Origin: Halarchaeum rubridurum
Lineage (GTDB): Archaea; Halobacteriota; Halobacteria; Halobacteriales; Halobacteriaceae
Direction of reading: 5' to 3'
DNA: 64,000 bases
Assembly (NCBI RefSeq): GCF_014647115.1
Contig: NZ_BMOO01000003.1
Location: 62,001-126,000, forward strand
The position numbers and the translations under genes are program-made. Within the stretch, counting starts at the first letter, position 1; the number at the start of each line of letters is the position of its first letter. Of the stretch, positions 47,660 through 56,472 are shown one piece after another. The notes under the pieces were generated by a model. The model saw only the letters and a list, made by a program, of their open reading frames with translations, was not told where the DNA came from and ran no database searches.

Positions 47660-50503
47660 TCACCAGAAGGCCTTGGTCCGGGCGTACTCGCGTTCGCGTT
47701 CGAGGATGTCGCGGTAGAAGTCGGCGTCGTCCTCGCGGTGGTTGTTGATGACGCGGGCGGCGTTCTGGGGGCCGACGCCGCGGGCGGCGAGCGCGACGAC
47801 GGCCTTCTTCCCGTGGCTCTGGACGATGCTCGCGTTCCGGTAGGCGCGCCGGACCATCTTCTCCTGCTCGTCGTCGCGGTCGTCGGGGGCGGCGTTCAGG
47901 GCCGCGACGACGTCGTCCGCCCACGGGGAGAGCGCGGCGACTCGCGTGGAGCCACAGCGCGGACACTCAGGTTGCTCGCGGACGCGTCGGACCTTCGTCT
48001 CCTGCTCCCAGTCGTCGCAGTGGAGACAGACGAGGTTCACGCGGTCGTCCATGAGCCGCTCCTTTACGGCCTTCACGACGCTCGCGTCGGCGTTCTCGGG
48101 CGTGAGGAGCTCCTGTCCGGAGGAGCGCCCGCCGACGCCGATGGGGGTGCGTTCGCCGTGGCGGACGACGGCGAGGTCGTCGGACTGGATGCGTTCGAGG
48201 ACGTCGCTCGCGCCCTCGACGTCGAGGTCGGTGTGGAACACCTCGCGGAGCGCCTCGTCGTAGACCGGGGTGTCCTCCAGGGCGCTCAGGATGCGCGAGA
48301 AGCCGACGCCGCGGCCCTTCGAGCGGTCGAGCGCGCCGAACTTCGCGGCGACCTGCGCGAGCGTGAACTTCAGCGTGTCCGAGCCCTTCAGGGAGAGCTC
48401 GAGGAGCGCGGCGACGTGCGCGGGGTCGGTCTCGCGGAGCACGGCCTCGACCTCGCTCGCGCGGACGCCCTGCGGGACTTCGAGCTCGATCCGGTACGGG
48501 CCGGCGTCGAGGCCGACCGACGAGCCGGTGCGCTGACCGACGAGCGCGGAGAGCAGTCGGCCGAGCGTCTCGTTTATCTCGTGGCCGAACGCGGCGTTCA
48601 GCGTGATGGCGCGGCCCTGCGCCTCGATGAGGATTCGGTCGTCGGTCGGGAGCGGGGCCTCGGCCTCGACCTGTCGCGCGAGGGGGTCGAGCGCCGCGGC
48701 GACGGTGTCGGCGTCCGCGGGGTAGCGCCCGGCGACGTCGCGCGCGACGCTCTCGGTGTCGGCGCCGCGCTCGAACTGCGCGCCCGCGGCCGCGCGGAGT
48801 TCGCCGACCTCCTGGGCGACGCCGGACGGCACCGGAATCTCCGAGCCAGTCCACGACGGCACCTCGCCGCTCGGGTCGGCGATGGGGGAGACGTTCACCC
48901 GCGACTCCTCCTCGTCGATCTCCGCGATGCGCCACATCTCGCCGCGCTGGACGAACGTCTCGCCGGGCTCCGCGAAGTTCACGACGAAGCGCTCGTCGAG
49001 CGTCCCGACCTGCCGGCCCGCCGCCATGTCGTACACCTCGTAGGTCTCCTCGTCGGGGATCATCGAGAGGTTCGCGTAGACGTACTGCCACGTCCCCGAG
49101 GAGGAGAGTTCGTCCGCCTCTTCGTTCAAGTAGAGCACCCGGTTCGTGTGGAGTTCGCGCACCACCTCGCGGAACGTCGCCTCGTCGAGGTCGCAAAAGG
49201 GGTAGGCGCGCGTGACGACCCGATACGCGCGGCGCGCGGCGACGTCGCCGAAGCCCATGGCTATCCCCGCAATCTGGTTCGCCACCGTGTCGAGGCTCCC
49301 GTGGTGGATGTCGACGGTCTCGACGTGCCCCGCGCTCGCGCGGCGCGCGATGGCGAGCGCTTCCGCGACCTCATCGGGATGCGTGGCGACTATCGTCCCC
49401 GTCGAGACCGCGTCGCGGCGGTGGCCGGCGCGCCCGACGCGCTGGAGGAGGCGCGCGACCTCCCGCGGGCTGTTGTACTGGACGACGTGGTCGATGTGCC
49501 CGACGTCGATGCCGAGCTCCATCGAGGACGTACAGAGCATCGCGTCCAGCTCCCCGGCCTTGAACGCGTCCTCGACCTCGATGCGCGCCTCCTTCGCCAG
49601 GCTCCCGTGGTGGACGCCGATATCGATGCCGTCGTCGAGCTCCTTGAAGCGCGAGCCGAGCGCTTCCGCCGTCTGGCGCGTGTTCACGAAGACGAGCGTC
49701 GAGTCGTGGCGCTCGACGAGCTCGCGTATCGCGCGCACGTGACTCGCCATCTCCGCGCTCGTCACGAGCTCGTTCCCGAGGCGCTCGTCCGACTCCCGGA
49801 TTTCGGGCGCGACGACGTCGAACTCGACCAGCGAGGTGACGTCCACCTCGATAACGTCGCAGTCGCGCCCGCCCGTGAGGAACTTTCCGACCTCCTCGGG
49901 GTCGCCGACCGTCGCCGACAGGCCGACGCGCTGGAACGCCCCCGAGAGCTCGCGCAGTCGTTCGAGGCCGATTGTCAGTTGCGCGCCGCGCTTCGCGCCC
50001 GCGAGCTCGTGCACCTCGTCGATCACGACGTGCTCGACGTCGCTCAGCGCGGTCCGCAGTTTCTCGCCCGTCAACATCGCCTGCAGGGTCTCGGGCGTCG
50101 TCACGAGCACGTCCGGCGGGTCGTCCGCCTGCTGCGAGCGCCGGTAGTCCGAGGTGTCGCCGTGTCGGACGTCCACCTCGATATCGAGGGCCTCCCCCCA
50201 CCAGTCGAGGCGCTCGCGCATGTCGCGGTTCAGCGCCCGCAAGGGCGTGACGTAGAGCGCGCTGATACCGTGGACGTGCCCCTCGGCCTTGCGCTGGACG
50301 ATGGCGTCGAGCACGGGTAGCATCGCCGTCTCCGTCTTCCCGGTGCCCGTCGGCGCGACGACGAGCGCGTTGTGGCCGGCGACGAGCGGCGGAATCGCGC
50401 GGCGCTGTGGCTCCGTCGGCGTGTCGAAGCCGCGTTCTGAGAGCGCCGCGCGCACGTCGTCGCCGAGGCGGGCGAACGCGTCCACGACGCCGGTCTCGCT
50501 CAT
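47660..50503 (-). CDS. lhr: Lhr-type ATP-dependent DNA helicase
   Basis: A 947-residue SF2 helicase from the ATG at 50503 (GTG at 50506 adds one residue). Walker A APTGTGKTE (50-58), DEVH box VVIDEVHEL, motif III SATVG, and motif VI QRVGRAGHR are intact. The C-terminal Lhr-specific region ends with CLHC...CPRC zinc ligands and a short helix-hairpin-like AARGVGPQNAARVI segment. Archaeal Lhr unwinds stalled-fork-like DNA. It is on the minus strand downstream of the rpa-rpaP-rpe set and ends in a strong terminator. Confidence 0.92.
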   Translation of the reverse strand: MSETGVVDAFARLGDDVRAALSERGFDTPTEPQRRAIPPLVAGHNALVVAPTGTGKTETAMLPVLDAIVQRKAEGHVHGISALYVTPLRALNRDMRERLDWWGEALDIEVDVRHGDTSDYRRSQQADDPPDVLVTTPETLQAMLTGEKLRTALSDVEHVVIDEVHELAGAKRGAQLTIGLERLRELSGAFQRVGLSATVGDPEEVGKFLTGGRDCDVIEVDVTSLVEFDVVAPEIRESDERLGNELVTSAEMASHVRAIRELVERHDSTLVFVNTRQTAEALGSRFKELDDGIDIGVHHGSLAKEARIEVEDAFKAGELDAMLCTSSMELGIDVGHIDHVVQYNSPREVARLLQRVGRAGHRRDAVSTGTIVATHPDEVAEALAIARRASAGHVETVDIHHGSLDTVANQIAGIAMGFGDVAARRAYRVVTRAYPFCDLDEATFREVVRELHTNRVLYLNEEADELSSSGTWQYVYANLSMIPDEETYEVYDMAAGRQVGTLDERFVVNFAEPGETFVQRGEMWRIAEIDEEESRVNVSPIADPSGEVPSWTGSEIPVPSGVAQEVGELRAAAGAQFERGADTESVARDVAGRYPADADTVAAALDPLARQVEAEAPLPTDDRILIEAQGRAITLNAAFGHEINETLGRLLSALVGQRTGSSVGLDAGPYRIELEVPQGVRASEVEAVLRETDPAHVAALLELSLKGSDTLKFTLAQVAAKFGALDRSKGRGVGFSRILSALEDTPVYDEALREVFHTDLDVEGASDVLERIQSDDLAVVRHGERTPIGVGGRSSGQELLTPENADASVVKAVKERLMDDRVNLVCLHCDDWEQETKVRRVREQPECPRCGSTRVAALSPWADDVVAALNAAPDDRDDEQEKMVRRAYRNASIVQSHGKKAVVALAARGVGPQNAARVINNHREDDADFYRDILEREREYARTKAFW

Positions 50504-50578
50504 CACCGGACGAAGGGCCGCGGGCGAGTTAAGCCACTCGGCGGCCGCGAGCGTCGCCCGAAGCGCGCGGGAGAACTA

Positions 50579-50734
50579 TCAGTACCGGCGCTCGCGTCCG
50601 CGTCGCCACAGGAGGACGACCCCCGCGATTAGGAGCGCGAGCCCCCACCAGAGCGAATCGCCGGGCAGGACGAGCAACAGGAGCGTGACGACACCGGACG
50701 AGAGGAGCGACCAGCCGAGCGTCGAGCGAGCCAT
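50579..50734 (-). CDS. Small membrane protein (51 aa)
   Basis: From the ATG at 50734: 51 residues with two hydrophobic helices (about 6-24 and 27-43) linked by GDSLWW and a basic tail WRRGRERRY, so the C-terminus faces the cytoplasm. It lies between the phosphoesterase and lhr genes on the same strand, 38 bp after the former. Unrecognised. Confidence 0.6.
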   Translation of the reverse strand: MARSTLGWSLLSSGVVTLLLLVLPGDSLWWGLALLIAGVVLLWRRGRERRY

Positions 50735-50772
50735 ACGCACGGGACGGCCCGCGAACGGATAGTCCCCGGCAC

Positions 50773-51513
50773 TCAGAGGCCGCGGTACGGCCCGAGACGC
50801 GTGCCGTCCAGCAAGTAGGCCTGCGCGTCCGGGCACGCCTCCGGGAGGAACGGCGCGAGGAACCCCTGGCCCTCGACGTTCACCCACGTCCCGCCGCTGT
50901 AGTCGTTGAACGCCGGGCAGACGACGAGCTCGCCCGAGAGGTCGCCGTTCGTCTCGACCTCCCGCGCGACGAACGGGTCGGCGACGAGCGGCCCGCGGAG
51001 CCAGACGCGCTCGACGCGGCCGCCGCCCACCTCGTCCGACAGCTTCACCGCGGGGTGCTCGTGGCCCACGCAGACCACGCCGGCGTCGAGGACCGCCCGA
51101 CTCGGCCACGTGTGGCCGTGGCAGAACCCCACGTCGCCGAGCCGGACGCCCTCGGCGGGCGTCACCTCGACGTCGAGGACGTCGGCGAGCCCGCCGTCGT
51201 GGTTCCCGCGGACGAGCGTGACCGGCACCGGGAGCTCGGCGACGAGCGTTTCGAGCTCGTCCAGCTCCGCGCCCCGCGGCGCGCCGATACGGTGGCCGAG
51301 GTCGCCGAGGAAGACGACGCGCTCCGCGCCGGTCTCGACGACGAGCGACAGCACGCGCTCGCGGCGCTCGTCGGCCCGCGAGGGGGCTTCGAGACCCTCG
51401 CGGCGCAGCGACGCCTCGATGCCCGCGTGGTAGTCCGCGACCACGAGTGCCGACTCGTCGCCGCAGTCCGCGACCGCCGCGGGCCGCCCCGGGACGGGCT
51501 CGACCCGCGCCAT
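50773..51513 (-). CDS. Calcineurin-like metallophosphoesterase (Rpe)
   Basis: A 246-residue protein. Two-metal ligands are visible: VVADYHAG (Asp, His), FLGDLGHR (Asp), RGNHDGG (Asn-His), CHGHTW and GHEHP (His). It is the third gene of a replication-protein-A operon, directly after rpaP, like the rpa-associated phosphoesterase gene of other haloarchaea (rpe). It is also close to lhr. Nuclease or phosphatase activity is likely but the substrate is unknown. Confidence 0.85.
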   Translation of the reverse strand: MARVEPVPGRPAAVADCGDESALVVADYHAGIEASLRREGLEAPSRADERRERVLSLVVETGAERVVFLGDLGHRIGAPRGAELDELETLVAELPVPVTLVRGNHDGGLADVLDVEVTPAEGVRLGDVGFCHGHTWPSRAVLDAGVVCVGHEHPAVKLSDEVGGGRVERVWLRGPLVADPFVAREVETNGDLSGELVVCPAFNDYSGGTWVNVEGQGFLAPFLPEACPDAQAYLLDGTRLGPYRGL

Positions 51514-53316
51514 CTAGATGGCCTTCAGGTGGTCGTCGCCGGACTCGTAACACCGCCCGCTCATCAGCGCCGACTGTATCGCCTCGGCGATGGCGTCCTC
51601 GTCGGCCTCCGTCTCCTCCAGCACGGTGCGCACGAGCTCGTCGCGCTCCGCGCCGTCGCCGTCGTCGAGGACGTCCATGTAGTCCACCACGAGGTCCTCG
51701 AGGTCGACGTCCGGCGGCGCGGACTCGGCGTCCTCGGCGTCGCTCTCCGGCTCGTCGTACTCGGCCTCGGTGAAGTCGTCGAGGTCATCCGCGTCCGCGT
51801 TCGTGTCCGGCTCGTCGGCCTCGTCGCCGAAGCCGCCGCCGGACTCGAAGTCGCCGAGGTCGCCGTCGCTGCCCGACTCCGACCCCGCGCTCTCGGGTTC
51901 GGGCTCGGACGCCGACTCCGCCCCGGTCGCGGCCGCGGGCTCCTCGTCCGCCGCGAGGTCGGATTCGCCGCCCTCGGGGATGTCGCCGCCGGTCGAGAAG
52001 CCGACGTCGAACTCCTCTTCGACCTCCGCGCGGGTCTCCTCGTCCATCTCCCACTGTTCGTCCTCGCCCTCGGCCGCGTCGTCGCTCGCCGCGGCGTCGG
52101 CCCCGCTCGACACGTCGCCGGACTCCATACCGGTGTCGAGGCCCGCCTCCGCGTCGGACTCGGCCTCCGGTTCCGCGTCGTCGGGCGAGCCGTCGAAGTC
52201 GTCCGGCGAGGGCTCGGCCTCGGTCGTGGCCGTCTCACCTTCCGGCGTCGCCTCGGTGCGCGCGGCCGCGACATCGGCCGTCGCGTCGCTCTCGTCCGTG
52301 GGCTCGGCCTCCCCCGACCCCGTTTCGACGGGTTCCGACTCGGTCGTCGCTTCGACAGGCTCCGCGTCGGGGGATTCCGACTCGGTCGCCTCGGCCTCCG
52401 CCGACTCATCCGACGGCTCGGGCTCCGCGCCTGCCTCGACCGCGACGTCGTCCGGCGAGGGCTCGGTGTCGTCCGTGACCGTCTCGCCCTCCGGCGTCGC
52501 CTCGACGCGCTCGCCGGGCGTCGCGTCGGCCTCGTCCGCCGCGCTCTCCGCGCTCGCCTCGACGTCCGCGAGCGCCGCGTCGGCGTAGGAGAGGTCGACG
52601 TCCGTCCCGTCGCCCTCGCTCGGCGCGAGCGCGAGGTCCTCGACTTCGTCCAGGTCCCCCGCGACGACGCGCGTCGCGTCGAGCGCGAGCTCGCGGACCG
52701 CCGCGAGGTACGCCGGCGTCGTCCCGTAGTGGTCGACGGCGTGCGAAATCCCGGAGGCGAGGCCGTACGGCGCGCCGCGGTCGACGAGCGCGTCCGTCAG
52801 GTCGTCGCCGCGCTCCGGCATGTCGAGGGCGTCCGCGAACGTGCTGATTCGTGCGAGCGTCCGCTCGGCCGTCGAGACGACCCAGCGGTCGCGCGTCTCG
52901 GGCGTGACGGCGTTCACGCTCTCCGGGCGGATCGAGGTGTACACCTGCTCGGAGTCCTCCGGGGAGAACGTCCGTGCCTTCCCCGTCACCGCGACGAACG
53001 ACGGCACGTCCGCGTTCTCCAGCGACGCGAGCGCGTCCGGCTGGTACTGGCCGGCGTAGACGACGAACGCGCCCGTCGGGTCGACGACGCGCGCCCGCAC
53101 GACGTCCTCGTTCACCTGCTCGACCGAGGTGAGGACGCCGACCGCGAACAGCCGGTTGACGCGCGCGCCCGTCGGCGTCACGACGTAGTTCGGGGCGCGC
53201 TCCTCGTCGCTCTCCGCGTACTGGTAGTCCGCGTCGTCGAACTCCGCGGCGAACAGCCGCCACGCGACCTCGCGGCTCGGGCGCTCCTCGCCGTCGTCCC
53301 CGTCGGACTGACTCAC
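51514..53316 (-). CDS. RPA-associated protein (RpaP) with long acidic insert
   Basis: A 600-residue protein from the GTG at 53316, which overlaps the rpa1 stop by GTGA. The N-terminal 210 residues form the RpaP (COG3390) fold, with an OB-like segment (RLFAVGVLTSVEQVNEDVVRARVVDPTGAFVVYAG). Residues about 235-510 are low-complexity acidic sequence with a 20-residue repeat (EATPEGET...EPSPDD, twice). The C-terminal 90 residues fold again (VDLEDLVVDYMDVLDDGDGAERDEL...LMSGRCYESGDDHLKAI), a wHTH like the end of RPA32. It is much longer than most haloarchaeal RpaPs because of the insert. Confidence 0.85.
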   Translation of the reverse strand: MSQSDGDDGEERPSREVAWRLFAAEFDDADYQYAESDEERAPNYVVTPTGARVNRLFAVGVLTSVEQVNEDVVRARVVDPTGAFVVYAGQYQPDALASLENADVPSFVAVTGKARTFSPEDSEQVYTSIRPESVNAVTPETRDRWVVSTAERTLARISTFADALDMPERGDDLTDALVDRGAPYGLASGISHAVDHYGTTPAYLAAVRELALDATRVVAGDLDEVEDLALAPSEGDGTDVDLSYADAALADVEASAESAADEADATPGERVEATPEGETVTDDTEPSPDDVAVEAGAEPEPSDESAEAEATESESPDAEPVEATTESEPVETGSGEAEPTDESDATADVAAARTEATPEGETATTEAEPSPDDFDGSPDDAEPEAESDAEAGLDTGMESGDVSSGADAAASDDAAEGEDEQWEMDEETRAEVEEEFDVGFSTGGDIPEGGESDLAADEEPAAATGAESASEPEPESAGSESGSDGDLGDFESGGGFGDEADEPDTNADADDLDDFTEAEYDEPESDAEDAESAPPDVDLEDLVVDYMDVLDDGDGAERDELVRTVLEETEADEDAIAEAIQSALMSGRCYESGDDHLKAI

Positions 53317-54581
53317 GCGCCCACCTCCGCGAGCAGCTCGTGCGCCCGCTCGGCCGGCTCGTCCGCGCTCTCGCGGAACCGAATCGTTTCGAGGTTCGCG
53401 CCGTACTCGTCCACGGAGAGGTGTCCGCGCACCGCGTACTCCTTCCCGACGACGGACTCGCGGATGTCGTCCGCGACGACCTCGCGGTCCATCGCGTCCC
53501 GCGCGGCGTCGAGGGCGTCTTCGAGGGTGCCGCCGTAGACGTCCTCGGTCAGCTCGCGGTCGAGAATCGCGGTCGCGGTCCCCGTCCCGTCGTCGAGGAT
53601 CGCCTTCACGCGCAGGTCGTCCTCGCCCTCGACCTCGCCGTGGGTGCGACATTGGCCCTTCTGGATGACGCGCCCGCACTCCGGGCAGCGCTCGATCAGC
53701 CCGGAGCCGTCCCGGACCTCGATGACGTTCCCGACGAGTTCGACGTCGTACGCGCCGCCGCCGGAGACGGCCTCGCGTATCGACAGTCGCGTTGGCCCGC
53801 CGACCTCGACGGGTTCGCGCTCCGTCACGACGGAGAACTCGGAGACGTTCACCGAGGGGACGCCGCGGAACTCCCGGACGTACGCGTTCTCGACGTGCAC
53901 GCTCGCGCCCTCCTCGGTGAGGGCGGGGACGACCTCCCACGCCGTGAAGGGGAGGCGCGCCGTCTCGTCACCGAGGACGCCGGAGAGGATTTCCGTCTCG
54001 CCGTCGCGCCCGTCGATGGTCTTGCGCTCGACTTCGACGACGCGGACGTCCAGCGTCACGCCGCGGTCGCCGGCTTCGAGGTCTGTGAGGTCGGCCTCGC
54101 CGCCGACCTCGTAGGGGACGTCGAGCGGTTCGTCGACGACGCTCACCGTCGCGGACTCCCCGAAGTTCACCTCGGGGTGCCCCTCGTACTCCCGGACGCT
54201 CGCGTTCCCGATGCGGACGACGTCGCCGGCCTCGAGGCCGAAGTCCTCCCACGCGGTGTAGGAGAGCTTCCCGCTCTCGTCGGCGAGTTCGCCCTCGAAG
54301 ATGACGTGGTCGTCGCCGTTGTACCGGATCGAGCGCTTGCCGACGGTCAGGACCACCGCGGTCACGGTGACGTTGCCCGAGTCGGGCGTCACGTCCGCGA
54401 GGTCCGCGGACGTCGGCGCGGACGAGGACCCGGTGTCGCCGCCGTACTTCCGGCGGAGGCTCTGCTTGGCCTCCTCCATCGGTACGCTGTACTCCACGAG
54501 ATTGCGGAGTCCCTCTGCGACCTCCTCTTTGTCGACACCGAGGTCGGAGGCGAGCTCCTCGGCGTGTCGGTCGATTTCCAT
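53313..54581 (-). CDS. Replication protein A, single-stranded DNA-binding
   Basis: A 422-residue protein from the ATG at 54581. Three OB folds are visible at about 65-150, 170-255 and 275-400; the third carries a zinc finger CPECGRVIQKGQCRTHG (Cys299, Cys302, Cys311, His314). This is the RPA1-type of haloarchaea, coating ssDNA in replication and repair. It heads an operon with rpaP, the phosphoesterase and probably lhr. The GTGA overlap couples it to rpaP. Confidence 0.92.
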   Translation of the reverse strand: MEIDRHAEELASDLGVDKEEVAEGLRNLVEYSVPMEEAKQSLRRKYGGDTGSSSAPTSADLADVTPDSGNVTVTAVVLTVGKRSIRYNGDDHVIFEGELADESGKLSYTAWEDFGLEAGDVVRIGNASVREYEGHPEVNFGESATVSVVDEPLDVPYEVGGEADLTDLEAGDRGVTLDVRVVEVERKTIDGRDGETEILSGVLGDETARLPFTAWEVVPALTEEGASVHVENAYVREFRGVPSVNVSEFSVVTEREPVEVGGPTRLSIREAVSGGGAYDVELVGNVIEVRDGSGLIERCPECGRVIQKGQCRTHGEVEGEDDLRVKAILDDGTGTATAILDRELTEDVYGGTLEDALDAARDAMDREVVADDIRESVVGKEYAVRGHLSVDEYGANLETIRFRESADEPAERAHELLAEVGA

Positions 54582-54681
54582 CACGTGTCCGTTGGACCGG
54601 CCGCCGTAAAAGCGTTCCTCGCGCGGGCGCGCGTGTAGCGGGAAGCGAACGTTCAAGGGGGCGTCCACCCTCGGTGCCGGC

Positions 54682-54897
54682 GTGACGCTCATTGCCCTCC
54701 CGCTCGCCGCCGTCGGCGCGGGCTCGCTCCTCCCGCTTCTCCTTCTGGTCGTCCAGCTCGCAATCGCGTACCTCGTCTACCGGGACGCGAAGCGCCGGCA
54801 CAGCCGTCACGCCCTCGCGTGGGCGCTCGGCGCGTTCTTCGGAAACCTCGTCGTCTGGGTCCTCTACTACGTCGTCCGCGACGAGGTCGGACGCTGA
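54682..54897 (+). CDS. Small membrane protein (71 aa)
   Basis: Starts at a GTG at 54682 and encodes 71 residues with two transmembrane helices (about 5-30 and 44-64), the central loop VYRDAKRRHSRHA being basic. It resembles the haloarchaeal two-helix family that ends in DEVGR-like sequence. Function unknown. It is divergent from rpa1, with no shared promoter visible beyond a TAAAAG at 54606. Confidence 0.65.
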   Translation: MTLIALPLAAVGAGSLLPLLLLVVQLAIAYLVYRDAKRRHSRHALAWALGAFFGNLVVWVLYYVVRDEVGR

Positions 54898-54992
54898 AGG
54901 CGGGACCGACGCCGCTCGGACGTGAACGGGACCCGGTCGCCCGCCGACGCCGCGGCCCGAACGCCCTTGTGAGCGCCGCCGCAGGCACCGAT

Positions 54993-55508
54993 ATGCGACT
55001 CTACCAGACGTGGCGCAACTACGTCGCGCAGCTCGCCCTCGACGTCCCCGTCGTCCGGGGGTTCGTCCGCGACTGGCTCGTCGACCTCCACACGGACTTC
55101 TTCACCGACGCGAGCGAGCGTGACGCCGACGCCCGCGAGGCGCACTTTCGGGCGCTCTTCGACGCCTCCGTCGACGTCTACGAGTGCGCGCTCGCCGAGG
55201 GCTACCCGGAGAGTCACGCCCGCGAAATCACGCACATCCAGGGCGCACTCGACTTCTACGCGCACGGCTGGGGCGAACTGCTGGAGTTCCCGCCGGAGGA
55301 ACGAGAGGCCTACTACGAGAAGTACCGCGACTTCTTCGAGCGCCACGGCTGCACGCCCGAGCGCCCGTTCGGCGAGTTCGCGCCGCCGGGCGGGCTCCCG
55401 GCCGCGCCGGAGACGCCCGAGCGGCTGAACGGCGACTACCCGATCGCCGAACCCGGTCACGTCGACGGCATCTACCGCCACACGGAGCGCGCGTGGCTCC
55501 GGGAGTGA
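54993..55508 (+). CDS. DUF6149-type conserved haloarchaeal protein
   Basis: A 171-residue protein from the ATG at 54993 (MRLYQTWRNYVAQLALDVPVVRG). It is largely helical with the block YPESHAREITHIQGALDFYAHGWGELLEFPPEER and an FGEFAPPGGLP tail, which I associate with the haloarchaeal DUF6149 family. No function is known. The family name is from memory. Confidence 0.65.
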   Translation: MRLYQTWRNYVAQLALDVPVVRGFVRDWLVDLHTDFFTDASERDADAREAHFRALFDASVDVYECALAEGYPESHAREITHIQGALDFYAHGWGELLEFPPEEREAYYEKYRDFFERHGCTPERPFGEFAPPGGLPAAPETPERLNGDYPIAEPGHVDGIYRHTERAWLRE

Positions 55509-55603
55509 CCGAATCGCGGTGCGGACGACGCGGGACGGCCGCGTCGCTCCACGGGGGTGAAAACGAAGGGACGGCTGCGCCGTCCGAGAAAGCGAAGCGC
55601 GTC

Positions 55604-55870
55604 TTACAGGCGGCCGGTTTCCTGGACCTGGACGGACTCGACGCCCTCGACGTTCGTGAAGGCGTCCTCGACGGCCTCGGTGCCGCCGGCGTCGTCGGGG
55701 ACGACGACCGTGGAGAGGAGCGCGACGAGACCGAAGGCGACCTCCTCCTGCTCGAACCCGCGGAGCTTCGCGCCCTCGGGGAGCGAGTCTTCGAGGTCCT
55801 CCTTCAGCTCGTCGAGGTCGATGTCGGGGCTCTGCGGCATGACCTTGAGGACGGCGGCGACCTTCCCCAT
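55604..55870 (-). CDS. Translation elongation factor 1 beta
   Basis: An 88-residue protein, [26 protein letters not shown] through VQVQETGRL, the archaeal EF-1 beta (aEF1B) GDP exchange factor for EF-1 alpha. The small ferredoxin-like fold has the [15 protein letters not shown] strand and a conserved C-terminal strand. It starts 2 bp after the zinc micro-protein, with which it forms a bicistronic operon seen in other haloarchaea. Confidence 0.95.
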   Translation of the reverse strand: MGKVAAVLKVMPQSPDIDLDELKEDLEDSLPEGAKLRGFEQEEVAFGLVALLSTVVVPDDAGGTEAVEDAFTNVEGVESVQVQETGRL

Positions 55871-55872
55871 CG

Positions 55873-56046
55873 TTACGGCCCCCGGAACCCGCAGTCGGGA
55901 CACTCGTAGAGGTTGCTCTGCTTGCGGCACTTCGCGCAGCGGTATATCTGCTGGCCGCAGTCCGGGCACTTGAACGACGCGGCGTTCGTGCCGGAGATGT
56001 TGATCCCACAGGAGACGCACTTGCGCGCCTGTCGTGCTTCGCTCAT
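55873..56046 (-). CDS. HVO_2753-type zinc micro-protein (57 aa)
   Basis: From the ATG at 56046, 57 residues with four CxxC pairs (CVSC, CPDC, CAKC, CPDC), two interleaved zinc fingers. It matches the H. volcanii HVO_2753 protein, whose deletion affects swarming and biofilm. It precedes EF-1 beta by 2 bp. A TTTTAA box (56072-56077) about 27 bp upstream supports a leaderless start. Confidence 0.9.
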   Translation of the reverse strand: MSEARQARKCVSCGINISGTNAASFKCPDCGQQIYRCAKCRKQSNLYECPDCGFRGP

Positions 56047-56071
56047 ACGAACAGGGTAGCCGCGCGAGCGG

Positions 56072-56077
56072 TTTTAA
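56072..56077 (-). promoter_or_regulatory. TATA box of the zinc protein/EF-1 beta operon
   Basis: TTAAAA on the minus strand, about 27 bp before the ATG at 56046, the cleanest leaderless promoter in this region. Confidence 0.65.
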
Positions 56078-56151
56078 CTCTTCCTTCTCGCTCCGTCGGC
56101 GCGTCCGGGGCTTCGGCAGGCTTTTGCGTCACACCCGCGAAGCGCGAACCC

Positions 56152-56445
56152 ATGACCGATGCAGTCGAGAACGTGACGTTCAGCGTCGACGGTCCGGACG
56201 GTAGCGACGAGGTCGAGATTCCCGCGGGACTCGTCGATCTACTCAGCGAGGAGGACGACGAGTCGATGGCGCAGGTCGTCGCCGACATCGCCCTGATGGG
56301 CTTCGCCAACCGCGCGCACACGCTCGCCCACCACGGCGAGGGCGACGCCAGCGACGAACTCGAAGCTATCGAGGGCGCGACGCTCGACGCCTTCGAGGAG
56401 CGCTTCGGCGTCACGTACGGCGAGGCGACCGGCCACTCGCACTAA
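56152..56445 (+). CDS. DUF7545-type haloarchaeal protein (97 aa)
   Basis: A 97-residue acidic protein. MTDAVENVTFSVDGPDGSDEVEIPAGLVDLLSEEDDESMAQVVADIAL matches a haloarchaeal DUF7545 pattern as I recall it, with a His-rich end GEATGHSH that could bind metal. Function unknown. It is divergent from the zinc/EF-1 beta operon. Confidence 0.65.
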   Translation: MTDAVENVTFSVDGPDGSDEVEIPAGLVDLLSEEDDESMAQVVADIALMGFANRAHTLAHHGEGDASDELEAIEGATLDAFEERFGVTYGEATGHSH

Positions 56446-56472
56446 CGCGAACTCCCCTTCTCCCACCGCGGC

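Noticed and set aside
51055-53538. An 827-codon plus-strand frame opposite rpaP and the phosphoesterase.
   Set aside because: Arg/Val-rich shadow of two conserved genes; no initiation context or motif.
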